From positions 310,001 through 374,000 of the forward strand of contig CM074141.1 in assembly GCA_037178625.1 (NCBI GenBank): 64,000 nucleotides of DNA, written 5' to 3'. The notes under the pieces are model-generated. The model did not search any database. It saw only the letters and a list, made by a program, of their open reading frames with translations, and was not told the DNA's origin. Source of the DNA: Skeletonema tropicum. Lineage: Eukaryota > Bacillariophyta > Thalassiosirophyceae > Thalassiosirales > Thalassiosiraceae. A program made the position numbers and the translations under genes. Every line of letters starts with the position of its first letter. The first letter of the stretch is position 1. Below are positions 53,901 to 64,000 of the stretch, one piece after another.

Positions 53901-56401
53901 CATTCTTCAGAACCAGAACCATTTTCCTATTCTTACTCTCCCAAATCTAGGTCTGACAGTCCCAAATCCAGAGTCAGAGGTAAGTGTCGGCCAAGTTGTT
54001 ACTTGTTCGACGTCGATGATCTTGTCCGTCCATTTATGTTCATGTCCATTCTAATGAGATGTCATCTAACTTTCTGTGACTTCATCTTCATTCTCCAGAA
54101 CCATCTTACTCTCCCAAATCTAGGTCTAGGTCTAGGTCTAGGTCTGACAGTCCCAAATCCAGAGTCAGAGGTAAGTGTCGGCCAAGTTGTTACTTGTTCG
54201 ACGTCGATGATATTGTCCATTCTAATGATGTCATCTAACTTTCTGTGACTTCATTCTTCAGAACCAGAACCATTTTCCTATTCTTACTCTCCCAAATCTA
54301 GGTCCGACAGTCCCAAATCCAGAGTCAGAGGTAAGTGTCGGCCAAGTTGTTACTTGTTCGACGTCGATGATATTGTCCATTCTAATGAGATGTCATCTAA
54401 CTTTCTGTGACTTCATTCTTCAGAACCAGAACCATTTTCCTATTCTTACTCTCCCAAATCTAGGTCTGACAGTCCCAAATCCAGAGTCAGAGGTAAGTGT
54501 CGGCCAAGTTGTTACTTGTTCGACGTCGATGATCTTGGCCGTCCATTTATGTTCATGTCCATTCTAATGAGATGTCATCTAACTTTCTGTGACTTCATCT
54601 TCATTCTCCAGAACCATCTTACTCTCCCAAATCTAGGTCTAGGTCTAGGTCTAGGTCTGACAGTCCCAAATCCAGAGTCAGAGGTAAGTGTCGGCCAAGT
54701 TGTTACTTGTTCGACGTCGATGATATTGTCCATTCTAATGATGTCATCTAACTTTCTGTGACTTCATCTTCATTCTTCAGAACCAGAACCATTTTCCTAT
54801 TCTTACTCTCCCAAATCTAGGTCTAGGTCTGACAGTCCCAAATCCAGAGTCAGAGGTAAGTGTCGGTCAAGATGTTACTTGTTCGACGTCGATGATCTTG
54901 TCCGTCCATTTATGTTCATGTCCATTCTAATGAGATGTCATCTAACTTTCTGTGACTTCATTCTCCAGAACCATCTTACTCTCCCAAATCTAGGTCTGAC
55001 AGTCCCAAATCCAGAGGTATGTAAGTGTCGGCCAAGTTGTTACTTCTTGTTATGGTACTTTGTTCGACGTCGATGATATTGTCCATTCTAATTCTAATGA
55101 GATGTCATCTAACTTTCTGTGACTTCATCTTCATTCTCCAGAACCATCTTACTCTCCCAAATCTAGGTCTGACAGTCCCAAATCCAGAGGTAAGTGTCGG
55201 CCAAGTTGTCAAATGTGCACTGTCGATGATCTTTTCAGTCCTCGGTATTGTCGTCCTTTTGATGTTTGATCGCCTCGATAACTTTTCCAGGTCACACCTA
55301 ACATTTAAACTAGTTTCTCATTCCACAGACCGATGCGATGAAGCATGCGGCAAGAACGAGCGATGCCACAAACGCAGCGGTAGTTGTGTTTGCAAATCTG
55401 GATACAAAAGAAAGAAGAGCGGCGAGTGTAAGAAAAGTAAGTTGGCGAAGTAGTTTGTTTCAACCGTTTCTCCAAAATTTTCGATCTCACCATTGTTCAT
55501 GCTTAACGTGAAACTATAGGAAAACACCATTTCAGTGAGTACGATCAGAATCAGATCACTGCTTGTTTGACATTATCCTCTGAGAAGGGCAACTAACATC
55601 ATAATATTCTTTTTGCAAACACCAGGCCACTGCACAGTCAGCGATGACTGTGGCCACCATGAAAAGTGCAGGAGGATTGGACCTGGTTACAAGAAGCGAT
55701 GCGTAAACAGATCCTGGTCGCGGAAGCGTGATCATCGTTGCTACAATAGACACGACTGTAATGATCATGGTTATTGCAGGAGGACACGCTATGGAAGGCG
55801 AAGCTGCGTATGCTACAAGCATTTCGCAGGAAAACGTTGCAATAGGTGCTCATGGAGGTGGAGGGGACGTAATTGCGACAGGAGGAGGCGTTACAGGAAG
55901 AAGTACTACTACCGAAGCTTCGATTGCGACACCAAAGTCAAAGTCATTGCAGTAGTCTCAGATAATGATGACAATGAGAAGGCGGAATGCATCATTAATT
56001 TGCGCACTGATGATGATGAAGATGAAAAAGTCGTCGATGACATTACACACTTCCTCGAACAAGAGTTTGACCCCAAAAAAATCGAAGACTTTGATGTCAT
56101 AGACGTAGATGCGTGCAGGGTCAGTAATTTGGAGAGCGAGTTGAAGGAACTTCAATTAGACCAAGATCTAACTGATTCAGTCGTCAAAGTTGTCTTTGTC
56201 GTTTTGAGCGATGAAGACTTCGTTAATGGCAACTGCCAAGGAGAACTTGATAAACTCCAAGCCAAGCTGGAAGACTTGAATTGTGGTGACGTTGAAGATT
56301 TTGAAGACTTCATCACCATTGGAGTTGACAGCAGCAGCAAATGCATTGCGAATGAGATGAAGGATGCAGTGCTGGAGGAAAACGCCGAGTTGAAAGATTA
56401 G
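50940..56401 (+). CDS. Secreted K/S/R-repeat protein built from 22 tandem exons
   Basis: My model has 26 exons and 871 residues. Exon 1 (50940-50988) encodes a signal peptide (MKLTLIILLLTGVVSS). Exon 2 (51167-51334) holds a Cys-rich module (CPPCGPGKTCVKGIC). Exons 3-24 start at 51440, 51619, 51801, 51989, 52136, 52325, 52516, 52679, 52868, 53059, 53222, 53390, 53578, 53743, 53911, 54099, 54262, 54424, 54612, 54781, 54969 and 55142. They are 48-75 bases long, all multiples of three and all phase 1-1, and encode variants of EP(EPF)SYSPKSRSRSDSPKSR. Exon 25 (55329-55436) and exon 26 (55626-56401) encode EGF-like Cys modules, an Arg/Tyr-rich stretch and an acidic C-terminal 150 residues with repeated D/E. 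Every junction has GT-AG ends and the frame closes throughout. Signal peptide, phospho-acceptor-rich Ser/Lys repeats and a Cys-rich or acidic tail suggest an extracellular or cell-wall, possibly silica-associated, structural role; this is inference. A possible extra exon at 51053-51114 would break the frame. Confidence 0.75.
51440..55189 (+). repeat. Tandem exon-intron array, 22 units
   Basis: Units of about 139-190 bases, each one exon plus one intron. The introns (mostly 91-125 bases) are nearly as alike as the exons, with the shared donor side GTAAGTGTCGGCCAAGTTG and acceptor side CTTCATTCTCCAG or CTTCATTCTTCAG. Three-unit higher-order periods of about 513-543 bases are visible (same-sequence units at 52420, 52963, 53482, 54003, 54516). 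Because both exon and intron are copied, unequal crossing-over can change unit number without breaking splicing or frame. Confidence 0.9.
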
Positions 56402-57055
56402 AACCGCTACGGCGACTTGCACGGTTCTGTCGGCAGGTGCATCATTTCAAAGCGGTTCTCACCTTCCTTGTCTTGATCTTGATTGATCACTGCGTGCTTC
56501 GTTTTGTTTTGCTTTGGCTTTGCCTCTGACCTCCACTGTTATTCTACTGCCGACAAAACTCAAACGAAATGATTGTTGTTCTGACTCGTTGATTGATGAT
56601 GCGCGATGATAGTGTTCGAAGTAAACTAGTGATTTGATTGTCTGGCTTTATCCATGCTTATTCGCAAACAGCTGCCACTTTTTAGCTTTACAGCTTATCA
56701 GTTGGTGTTGGTGTGCACCATTCCATGCTATGAAGGTAGGCGCTCCATTTTGAAATTTTGTGGTGTAAAGTTGGTACCAATCGATTCAGCTTGAAGAGGA
56801 AGAGAGCTTTCGAATGGTTGTCATATTGTTCATTTTGATTATTTTGGCCTCGTCTTCAAAAATCTGGCTCCGGCTCCGGAGCCGAATCTGGCCCTGCCGA
56901 TCACTTTCTCTAGAGACCCGTATTTGACCGAGACGATTGTGGGAAGAAGTCGTCTATCAGGCTGAACATACGCATACGCCATATCGATAGAGCTTGATAA
57001 GAGCTTTTCAAAACGCCACTTATCGCCGTCATTGGCTGCGTAGAACGGAAGATAA
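56402..57055. other. Non-coding, with inverted relic of the 60.8 kb repeat
   Basis: 56735-57055 resembles, in reverse orientation, the region 60845-61100 (shared 'CGAAAGCTC' and 'TGAATCGATT' neighbourhoods and 'GGCAGGGCCA'). CGGCTCCGGAGCCG at 56871-56884 is a perfect palindrome. No convincing gene. Confidence 0.4.
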
Positions 57056-58330
57056 TTGTGTTCGGCCAAGGGATGTCCGAATCGATCGGGTGAGGAATGG
57101 GGGAGTTTAGTTTGTCGGAGGCATGGGGCTAGAGGAATAGTGGTGATCGAAGTAAGAAGAAGAAGAATGATAGTGTTGGTGAAAAGAGAACGAGGCAGTT
57201 ACTTGAAATTAGTGCAGCTGAGCAAAGTAATGAACAAACAGATGATGATGGACAAGCAATGAAAAAGACAGCAACAAATACATCATCATCGAAACGAAAT
57301 CGGCCATGCACACACGAGGGATGTCCCAATCAAACCTACAGTGGAGGAGTATGTCGACGACATGGGGCCAAGGTCAAATTGTGCAAGTTTGATGGGTGTG
57401 ACACTCAAGCGAAGAACGGTGGAGTTTGTGTCAAGCATAGGACTTTGAAGTAATGTCTTCGGATACTGCAGCTGGTGCTGGTGATGGTGAGGATGATTGT
57501 GGCTACAATTTGTCCTGTAGCTGTAGTAGTCAAGCCAAGTGATCAATGGTGCAACGACTCAGGACGACGCCACCACAGCTGCTATGACAGGAGCTGGAGC
57601 TTCTGCTGCACCAGAGCTCCTCTCAATCCATTCAAAAAGTGAGCCAATCCAATAACAACTTGCCTTCCAAATCTCCACCACCACCACCTCTTCCGAATCC
57701 TAAATCGATCGAGAGGAAACGTCAAGCCATCCAAAAGACGCTTAATAACAATTTACCATCTAACCGACCACCACCACCACCCAAACGTACAAAACGCGAA
57801 TGCTCCTCCAAGGGATGCACCAATCACGTCGTCAACAATGGAGTTTGTGTCAAGCATGGGGCCAATGTCAAATCAAATCGATGCACGGCTGATGGATGCC
57901 GCAAGGATGCCATTAACTGAGGTGTGTATGATACACGGTGCATTCGTGGACCAAAAAACTTTGTACTCACAGTGAGGGATGTACCAATTACGTTGTAAAA
58001 AACGGTCTGTGTGTCAAGCATGGGGCCACTTGGGCGAAAAAGTTTTGTAGTGTGGAAGATCAAAGAGGAAGAAGGGGGGAGTGTGTATTCGACATGGGTC
58101 AAAGGTGGCATTGTGTATAGTGGAAGGGTGTGGGAAGCAGACGCAGTATGGTGGATTGGGATTGTGTTGGAGTCATGGGGGTACGGGTGGGAATATAAGA
58201 AGGGTAGTAGTAGTTATGGTGGGAAGACAGGAGGTAATGGGGTGAAGAGCAAGAAGGGTTCACAGCTGATGATGCGGGTGGAAACGATGATGATTTGCAG
58301 GCGGCGGCGGTGTGAATAATGTGCTGAATT
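57056..58330 (+). pseudogene. Decayed WRKY19-like zinc-finger gene
   Basis: Finger modules are scattered over several frames: 'CSAKGCPNRSG...VCRRHGARG' (57056), 'CTHEGCPNQTYSGGVCRRHG' and 'CKFDGCDTQAKNGGVCVKH' (57310-57450), a Pro-rich linker (57640-57790), 'CSSKGCTNHVVNNGVCVKHG' and 'CTADGCRKDAIN' (57800-57920), then, after a stop, 'CTHSEGCTNYVVKNGLCVKHG' (57960-58020) and, in another frame, 'VCIRHGSKVALCIVEGCGKQ' (58080-58150). Stops and shifts between the modules mean no single protein is made unless splicing removes them. The finger spacing matches the gene at 47685-48668, but the linkers differ, so it is a different member. Confidence 0.65.
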
Positions 58331-58778
58331 ATCAGGGGGCGTGACGAGATGGTGGCTGGAGTGGCAGCACGCCTGAAAGCGAGCTGAATAATTCATATAT
58401 GGTAAGACTAACAATTCATTCATAATTTGATTCGTCTATTATGCACCTAGATCGACAACGCAATTTCAAGATAACCAACTGAGTGAAGAGCTCAAAAATA
58501 TTATCAAGTTCAGGCTGCTTAAACATTCATTTTACTGATTATCAACAGAGAACAAACCACAACTCAACACAAGTAGCGCTTCAAGATTACTTCACCTTGA
58601 GAACAATTTAAGCCAACAGCTCGATACACACTTTCAAATTATTTTAATTGCTCAGACATTCATCAACAGAGAACCAACTCAACACAAATCAATTGACCAC
58701 AAACAGATCTATTTAACTCCCACATTCAACAGATAATCATCCCCCCCCCAAAAAAAAACGCTACATAAACTATCTAAT
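58331..58778. other. No gene; 3' flank of the polyQ gene
   Basis: AT-rich with 'AACAACTCAACACAA' style repeats around 58550-58700 and a C-run/A-run near 58740. Confidence 0.4.
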
Positions 58779-60521
58779 CTAATGCTGCTGCAACATATGC
58801 TCAATATCATGCAACCCCCCATACGGACAACTCTCCAAAATCCTCCTAATAGTATCATACAACAATTCCACCTCCTTCTCCTCCTCCGACGCAAATGCCG
58901 CCAACACCGATACACCTATATTCGTCCATCGTTCTAATTTGAATTGATACATTTCTACTGGTTCATTCTTGTTGTTGTAGACCTTGCGTTTGATGGGGAG
59001 GATTCGATGTCCTAGTATTTTGCCACTTTCTTTGTTGTTGGTGGTGCTGTTGGTGTTGCTATGGGCGGGACTGCTACTGTCATTATTGCTGCTAGTAACA
59101 CCACTTCCACCCCCACCACCACCACCACTTCCACAACTTGCACCAACAAAATCACCAAAGTCCACCCGTAACTTGACCAAATACGCCCGCTCTCTCCGTC
59201 CATGATATGGATTCTGTACCCAATCATCCAAATGATCTTTCGACCTGAAAATTAATATCGATGTTGTATCGTAGTGCATCCACCAACTTGGATGCCATTT
59301 TTTCATTAGTAATGATCGGAGGGAGGTACGTGTTTGGATGGGTCCCATTTGATGGATTAGGTGTGGGTTTGGGAGGGGTGATGAATCGGGTGGTGGTGGT
59401 GGTGGAGGGAGGGTGGCGGTAGTGGTAGTAGTGGTGATTGATTTGATGGAGTTGAGTTTTGTGTCAGATGTGGTTGTGGAGGATGTTGAAGAGTGTTGAC
59501 GACGATGATGATGCTGATGTTGTTGGTCACTGTCACGCTGTTGTTGTTGTTGCTGCTGTAGAAGTAGATGATCATCATCATTTCCAGGTGATAATCGCTT
59601 GGCCAAGACAAAAAGTGACTCTTCCAAAGATTCCTCTTGCTGTTGTTGAGGTGATGATGATGCTGCTGCTGCTGGTGGTGGTTGCATCATGGCTTCTGTT
59701 GACTGTGGATAACTATTATTATCATGATCACTTTGTGCACCAGGTGACGACACTTCTTCTTGGTTTATTATTTGAGCACTAGCAACAACAGCAGCCTTGG
59801 TCCTCTTTTTCCTTTTTGATTTACCACCAGCACCAGATGATGATGATGAATTTATTGGAACATGTGACATGTCAATTACAAACTCCTCTTGTTGCTGTTG
59901 CTGCTGCTGTTGCTGTTGCTGCTTTTTCTTGACAGTGTGTCGATGAGATTTCGACTGATGATTATCAGCTGCTGCTGCTGCAGTAGCGTCATTTAATTTG
60001 GCCATCTGTAACGTGCTCTGTAAGCCCACCTCACAAAGTACCTTCTCAATCAGCGTCATGCCATCATCGTTATTACTACTATTATTGATCATCATGGCGG
60101 CGGTGCTGTCCACTATACGATCTTCATTATCAATACTATCATGATGTTGTTGTTTGGTGGAATAATAATTATTGAAATTCTTATGATCGATCGAGTAAGA
60201 ACTATTATCCAATTCCGGCTCCAAAGGATGAGGCGCCATATCGGTATCTTCCATCATGATGATCATGTCAGCGTCGGCCGTTATATGGAGTTGCTGCTCA
60301 TCAATGTTACTGCTGTTCGTATTATTGTGGGTGTGGTTGTGGTGAGTCCAATAATCTGTCATGAAATCCTCCCATTGCAAATCATCAACGTCGTCGCTGA
60401 TATTATTATAATAATTGGAATCGCCGCCTTGACTACTTTCTGGCTCGCTGTCGCTGAAGAGGAGTGATCGATCTTCTTCGGACGAATCGTAGGCTGCTGC
60501 TGCTGCTGATGTTGTTGTCAT
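58779..60521 (-). CDS. PolyQ low-complexity protein with conserved C-terminal domain
   Basis: 580 codons from the ATG at 60521. The first 390 residues are low complexity: acidic start, Asn/His runs, an 11-Gln tract near residue 200, a Lys/Arg patch (KSKRKKRTK), further Gln and Thr runs, and polyPro. The last 180 residues look folded: 'SLRSLLMKKWHPSWWMHYDT', then 'RSKDHLDDWVQNPYHG', then, after a Gly/Ser-rich insert, 'GHRILPIKRKVYNNKNEPVE' and 'FKLERWTNIGVSVLAAFASE' followed by a terminal helix. This suggests a PH-like beta-sandwich interrupted by a loop; I recall no named family. No signal peptide or membrane span. The upstream half is duplicated at 62298-63206. Confidence 0.7.
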   Translation of the reverse strand: MTTTSAAAAAYDSSEEDRSLLFSDSEPESSQGGDSNYYNNISDDVDDLQWEDFMTDYWTHHNHTHNNTNSSNIDEQQLHITADADMIIMMEDTDMAPHPLEPELDNSSYSIDHKNFNNYYSTKQQHHDSIDNEDRIVDSTAAMMINNSSNNDDGMTLIEKVLCEVGLQSTLQMAKLNDATAAAAADNHQSKSHRHTVKKKQQQQQQQQQQQEEFVIDMSHVPINSSSSSGAGGKSKRKKRTKAAVVASAQIINQEEVSSPGAQSDHDNNSYPQSTEAMMQPPPAAAASSSPQQQQEESLEESLFVLAKRLSPGNDDDHLLLQQQQQQQRDSDQQHQHHHRRQHSSTSSTTTSDTKLNSIKSITTTTTTATLPPPPPPPDSSPLPNPHLIHQMGPIQTRTSLRSLLMKKWHPSWWMHYDTTSILIFRSKDHLDDWVQNPYHGRRERAYLVKLRVDFGDFVGASCGSGGGGGGGSGVTSSNNDSSSPAHSNTNSTTNNKESGKILGHRILPIKRKVYNNKNEPVEMYQFKLERWTNIGVSVLAAFASEEEKEVELLYDTIRRILESCPYGGLHDIEHMLQQH

Positions 60522-61353
60522 GGCAGTTATGGGAGTTGGGGCGGTGTAGATTGGTCGGTAGGGTTAGCGGTTAGCGCGGTAAGTTGTGTCATGATGACGA
60601 TCTCTGTGAGCTGTTTGGTCTGCTAGCTTAGTCGAGTCAACTAAGTACCGTACCTTCCATTTCCGAGAGCTTACATTTAGAGTACCATGCCTTGCGACAG
60701 GCTGATAAGATGGGCATGTTGCCGTACGGCACCAACGATGGTAGAAGTATTTGCAAAGCGGCACCACTCACCACTATCGTACTTACTTTTTTGAACCACA
60801 CGAAGCCCACACAAGCTGAGAAAATGACACAATGGCCGATATCTTGTGTCCTACGCGGCCAATGACGGCGATAAGTGTCGTTTTGGAAAGCTCTCATTGC
60901 GCTCTATCGATTCGGCGTATAATGAGCCTGTTTGATCGACTTTCTGCCAATCAACTGGGTTAAAAACAGGGCAAGAAAGGGATCGGCAGGGCCAAATCCA
61001 CCGCCGCAGCCAGAATTTCACATCAGAGGTCTGAATTCGACCAAAATACAATATGACAACCATTCGAAAGCTCTTTTGAAGCTGAATCGATTAGTACCAA
61101 CTTGACATATCAAAATATATAAATCTAAACAGTGCTCGGGCCAAGCCCTCGCGAAAAAGCGTCCACAATAGAAAGTAAGATCCAGACAATCGGTACAGGT
61201 GAGATCTCAAAAAGCGAGCACCTTAATCGGCAAGATCCATTTAACAATAATAAACGGTGCTCGTCCTCCCTGCGGTCGCACTCGCAAATACACTTCTCTT
61301 AATGGGACGAATAACATGATTGGTTCACTGCAGTAATATCAAGACGCTTCGCT
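59614..61353. repeat. Tandem duplication, copy 1
   Basis: Corresponds to 62298-64000. It covers the N-terminal half of the polyQ gene and 830 bases upstream of its ATG. Small insertions and deletions distinguish the copies. Confidence 0.85.
60522..61353. promoter_or_regulatory. Upstream region of the polyQ gene
   Basis: No coding frame of substance. It is conserved in the second copy (63207-64000), including 'TTAGCGGTTAGCGCGGTAAG' 40 bases upstream of the start. A related sequence lies inverted at 56735-57055, so part of this region is an older repeat. Confidence 0.4.
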
Positions 61354-62297
61354 GAAGACAGAAGCATTTATCAGGTAAGATCATGATAGGTTGGCACGTG
61401 TATGTATACCGTCCAACATTACAATCATACAACTTCCACTTGCCTCGACTCCGCTCGGCCAATAATATCACGCAACAATCAACATTAATTGCCAACTCCT
61501 CCTCCACCAACCACTGCTGCATCATCATCTGCTCCACCACACCAACCACAAGCAGCGGCAGCATCTCACCCACTCCTCCTCAACCAACCACAACAACAAT
61601 GACAACGACAGCATCTTGTGGTTGGTGGAGGAGGAGTAAGTGAGTAATACAAGCAACACCAAAACACAACAACAGCAACATGCCGAGCGCAGTCGAGGCA
61701 AGCTGTAAATATTACTTGGTTATGATGGAAGTATGAAAGTCAAACAACCTTGCGAAGTGAGCGAAGCGAACTGAGCTCTGTAGTATATGACACAATAGGT
61801 TTCAGCTTAGTTTAGGACGTTAGTAGAGCTGCTGGATGCAATGTTGTCATTTTTGACGGTATTGGTGACAATGATGAAAATGATGGCGGTATGGTGGAGG
61901 TCATTAATTTTGGTCAAATCCGAATTTGGCCAGTCGACTCAGCTTGCTTAGGGCTCGACATGCAGAATGTAGGGGTCGATTTAGTTGAGTCGATTGGCAA
62001 AAGATTCATATTTGGGCTTGAAACTACAAACAATCGATAGAGCGCAATGACAGCTTTCTAAATCACTACTCATCGTCTTGATACGACCTCTACAAGACAC
62101 GATATCAATGTTTTGCTGAATTGAATTGAAAGGAATAAACACACATAAAGTAGATATAGATAATGGTAAAGGGACTTGTTCTATTCTCGTAGATAGCCGT
62201 CTCTCTTTCTCCAGTTGATTGTCGTGTGCGCATCGCGAATAATCTGTCGTTTATTATTATCATTGCCACCTTTTTGCTGCTTGAGACGAATAATCCA
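61354..62297. other. Spacer between the duplicate copies, no gene
   Basis: Contains a CCAACCAC-rich stretch (61500-61620) and its near inverse (GGTTGGTGGAGG at 61620). No domain-bearing frame. Confidence 0.4.
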
Positions 62298-63206
62298 AGT
62301 GACTCTTCCAAAGATTCCTCTTGCTGTTGTTGAGGTGATGATGATGCTGCTGCTGCTGGTGGTGGTGGTTGCATCATGGCTTACTGTTGACTGTGGATAA
62401 CTATTAGTATCATGATCACTTTGTGCACCAGGTGACGACACTGTCTTCTTGGTTTATTATTTGAGCACTAGCAACAACAGCAGCCTTGGTCCTCTTTTTC
62501 CTTTTTGATTTACCACCAGCACCAGATGATGATGATGAATTTATTGGAACATGTGACATGTCAATTACAAACTCCTCTTGTTGCTGTTGCTGCTGCTGTT
62601 GCTGTTGCTGCTTTTTCTTGACAGTGTGTCGATGAGATTTCGACTGATGATTATCAGCTGCTGCTGCTGCAGTAGCGTCATTTAATTTGGCCATCTGTAA
62701 CGTGCTCTGTAAGCCCACCTCACAAAGTACCTTCTCAATCAGCGTCATGCCATCATCGTTATTACTACTATTATTGATCATCATGGCGGCGGTGCTGTCC
62801 ACTATACTATCATCATTATCAATACTATCATGATGTTGTTGTTTGGTGGAATAATAATTATTGAAATTCTTATGATCGATCGAGTAAGAACTATTATCCA
62901 ATTCCGGCTCCAAAGGATGAGGCGCCATATCGGTATCTTCCATCATGATGATCATGTCAGCGTCGGCCGTTATATGGAGTTGCTGCTCATCATGTCACTA
63001 CTGCTGTTCGTATTATTGTGGTTGTGGTGGTGAGTCCAATAATCTGTCATGAAATCCTCCCATTGCAAATCATCAACGTCGTCGCTGATATTATTATAAT
63101 AATTGGAATCGCCGCCTTGACTACTTTCTGGCTCGCTGTCGCTGAAGAGGAGTGATCGATCTTCTTCGGACGAATCGTAGGCTGCTGCTGCTGATGTTGT
63201 TGTCAT
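62298..63206 (-). pseudogene. Truncated duplicate of the polyQ gene
   Basis: Starts at the ATG at 63206 with the same first 67 or so residues, then a frameshift at 62990-63000, where 'NSSNIDEQQLHI' of the intact gene is disrupted by an altered 'CATCATGTCACTACTG' stretch. Homology continues in the next frame (62955-62450) through the 11-Gln tract and KSKRKKRTK. A second shift occurs near 62440 ('INQEDSVVTW'), and the homology ends at 62298, well before the conserved C-terminal domain. Non-functional. Confidence 0.8.
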
Positions 63207-64000
63207 GGCAGTTATGGGAGTTGGGGCGGTGTAGATTGGTCGGTAGGGTTAGCGGTTAGCGCGGTAAGTTGTGTCATGATGACGATCTCTGTGATGCTGT
63301 TTGGTCTGCACTAGTCGAGTCAACAGAGTACCGTACCTTCCATTTTCAAGGCAGGCTGATAAGATGGGCATGTTGCCGTACGGCACCAAAGATGGTAGAA
63401 GTATTTGCAAAGCGGCACCACTCACCACTACTTACTTTTTTGAACCACACGAAGCCCACACAAGCCGAAAATGACACAATGGCCGATATCTTGTGTCCTA
63501 CGCAGCCAATGACGGCGATAAGTGTCGTTTTGGAAAGCTCTCATTGCGCTCTATCGATTCGGCGTATAATGAGCCTGTTTGATCGACTTTCTGCCAATCA
63601 ACTGGGTTAAAAACAGGGCAAGAAAGGGATCGGCAGGGCCAAATCCACCGCCGCAGCCAGAATTTCACATCAGAGGTCTGAATTCGACCAAAATACAATA
63701 TGACAACCATTCGAAAGCTCTTTTGAAGCTGAATCGATTAGTACCAACTTGACATATCAAAATATATAAATCTAAACAGTGCTCGGGCCAAGCCCTCGCG
63801 AAAAAGCGTCCACAATAGAAAGTAAGATCCAGACAATCGGTACAGGTGAGATCTCAAAAAGCGAGCACCTTAATCGGCAAGATCCATTTAACAATAATAA
63901 ACGGTGCTCGTCCTCCCTGCGGTCGCACTCGCAAATACACTTCTCTTAATGGGACGAATAACATGATTGGTTCACTGCAGTAATATCAAGACGCTTCGCT
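62298..64000. repeat. Tandem duplication, copy 2 (runs off the window)
   Basis: Corresponds to 59614-61353. At 64000 the match is still continuous, so the true right end lies outside. Confidence 0.85.

Noticed and set aside
53000..54700. CRISPR-like spacing of direct repeats
   Set aside because: The alternation is exon/intron: repeats are degenerate, 50-125 bases long, with splice signals; there are no unique spacers and no cas genes.
51529..55076. Plus-strand ORFs repeating 'MFDVDDLVRPFMFMSILMRCHLTFCDFI'
   Set aside because: These translate the introns of the exon array in a frame different from the spliced protein; the GTAAGT and CAG signals sit inside them.
59119..59205. Second gene opposite the polyQ gene
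   Set aside because: Plus-strand frames here are Leu/Val-rich translations of Ser/Gly/Asn codon repeats, not genes.

Overview
The window looks like nuclear DNA of a stramenopile alga, most likely a centric diatom. I infer this from short GT-AG introns in otherwise compact genes, a large family of BspA-like LRR_5 proteins, proteins with repeated C-x4-C-x9-C-x2-H zinc fingers of the WRKY19-like type, dense low-copy transposons of several classes, and a secreted K/S/R-rich repeat protein of the general style of cell-wall proteins. No prokaryotic operon signals, tRNA or rRNA genes were seen. Several ORFs that appear to start with Met actually start at TTG or GTG; I give the first ATG instead.

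Layout. 1-5.4 kb: LRR_5 (BspA-like) gene copies, intact and broken, beside a broken zinc-finger gene. 5.4-9.3 kb: a minus-strand retroelement with two small ORFs followed by a Penelope-like reverse transcriptase in the -1 frame, cut off at its 3' end. 9.3-11.8 kb: a near-identical second copy of the 2.6 kb segment at 2784-5372. 11.8-14.7 kb: two nested DNA transposons; the inner one has an 8-bp target duplication, and the first copy of the duplicated segment supplies the empty site. 15.1-16.1 kb: another intact LRR gene. 16.5-31.8 kb: a non-LTR retrotransposon split by about 10.2 kb of inserted DNA exactly after the YVDD motif. The insertion carries a 4.65 kb inverted-repeat element with a 145-bp minisatellite, two copies of a Pif1-like helicase C-terminus and a two-exon gene of unknown function. 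32.5-33.8 kb: a direct repeat and a broken Sec12-like WD40 fragment. 34.4-41 kb: five more LRR genes or relics around the best-supported ordinary host gene, the protein phosphatase 4 catalytic subunit (two exons). 42.7-45.6 kb: a tyrosine-recombinase-like (Crypton/DIRS type) ORF with a 244-bp direct repeat and a 54-bp inverted repeat downstream. 46.3-48.7 kb: an LRR relic and an intact seven-finger zinc protein. 50.9-56.4 kb: a signal-peptide gene in which 22 consecutive short exons, all phase 1-1, are tandem copies of one exon-plus-intron unit; this is the most unusual locus here. 57-64 kb: a decayed zinc-finger gene and a polyQ protein of unknown function with a tandem, truncated second copy running off the window end.

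Most of the content is duplicated and mobile. LRR and zinc-finger genes have been copied together with their shared flanks, one duplication break falls inside the 3' end of the PP4 gene, and transposons have used the duplicates as landing sites. Very high identity between some direct repeats (2784-5372 with 9256-13213; 59614-61353 with 62298-64000) could also reflect haplotype or assembly artefacts.
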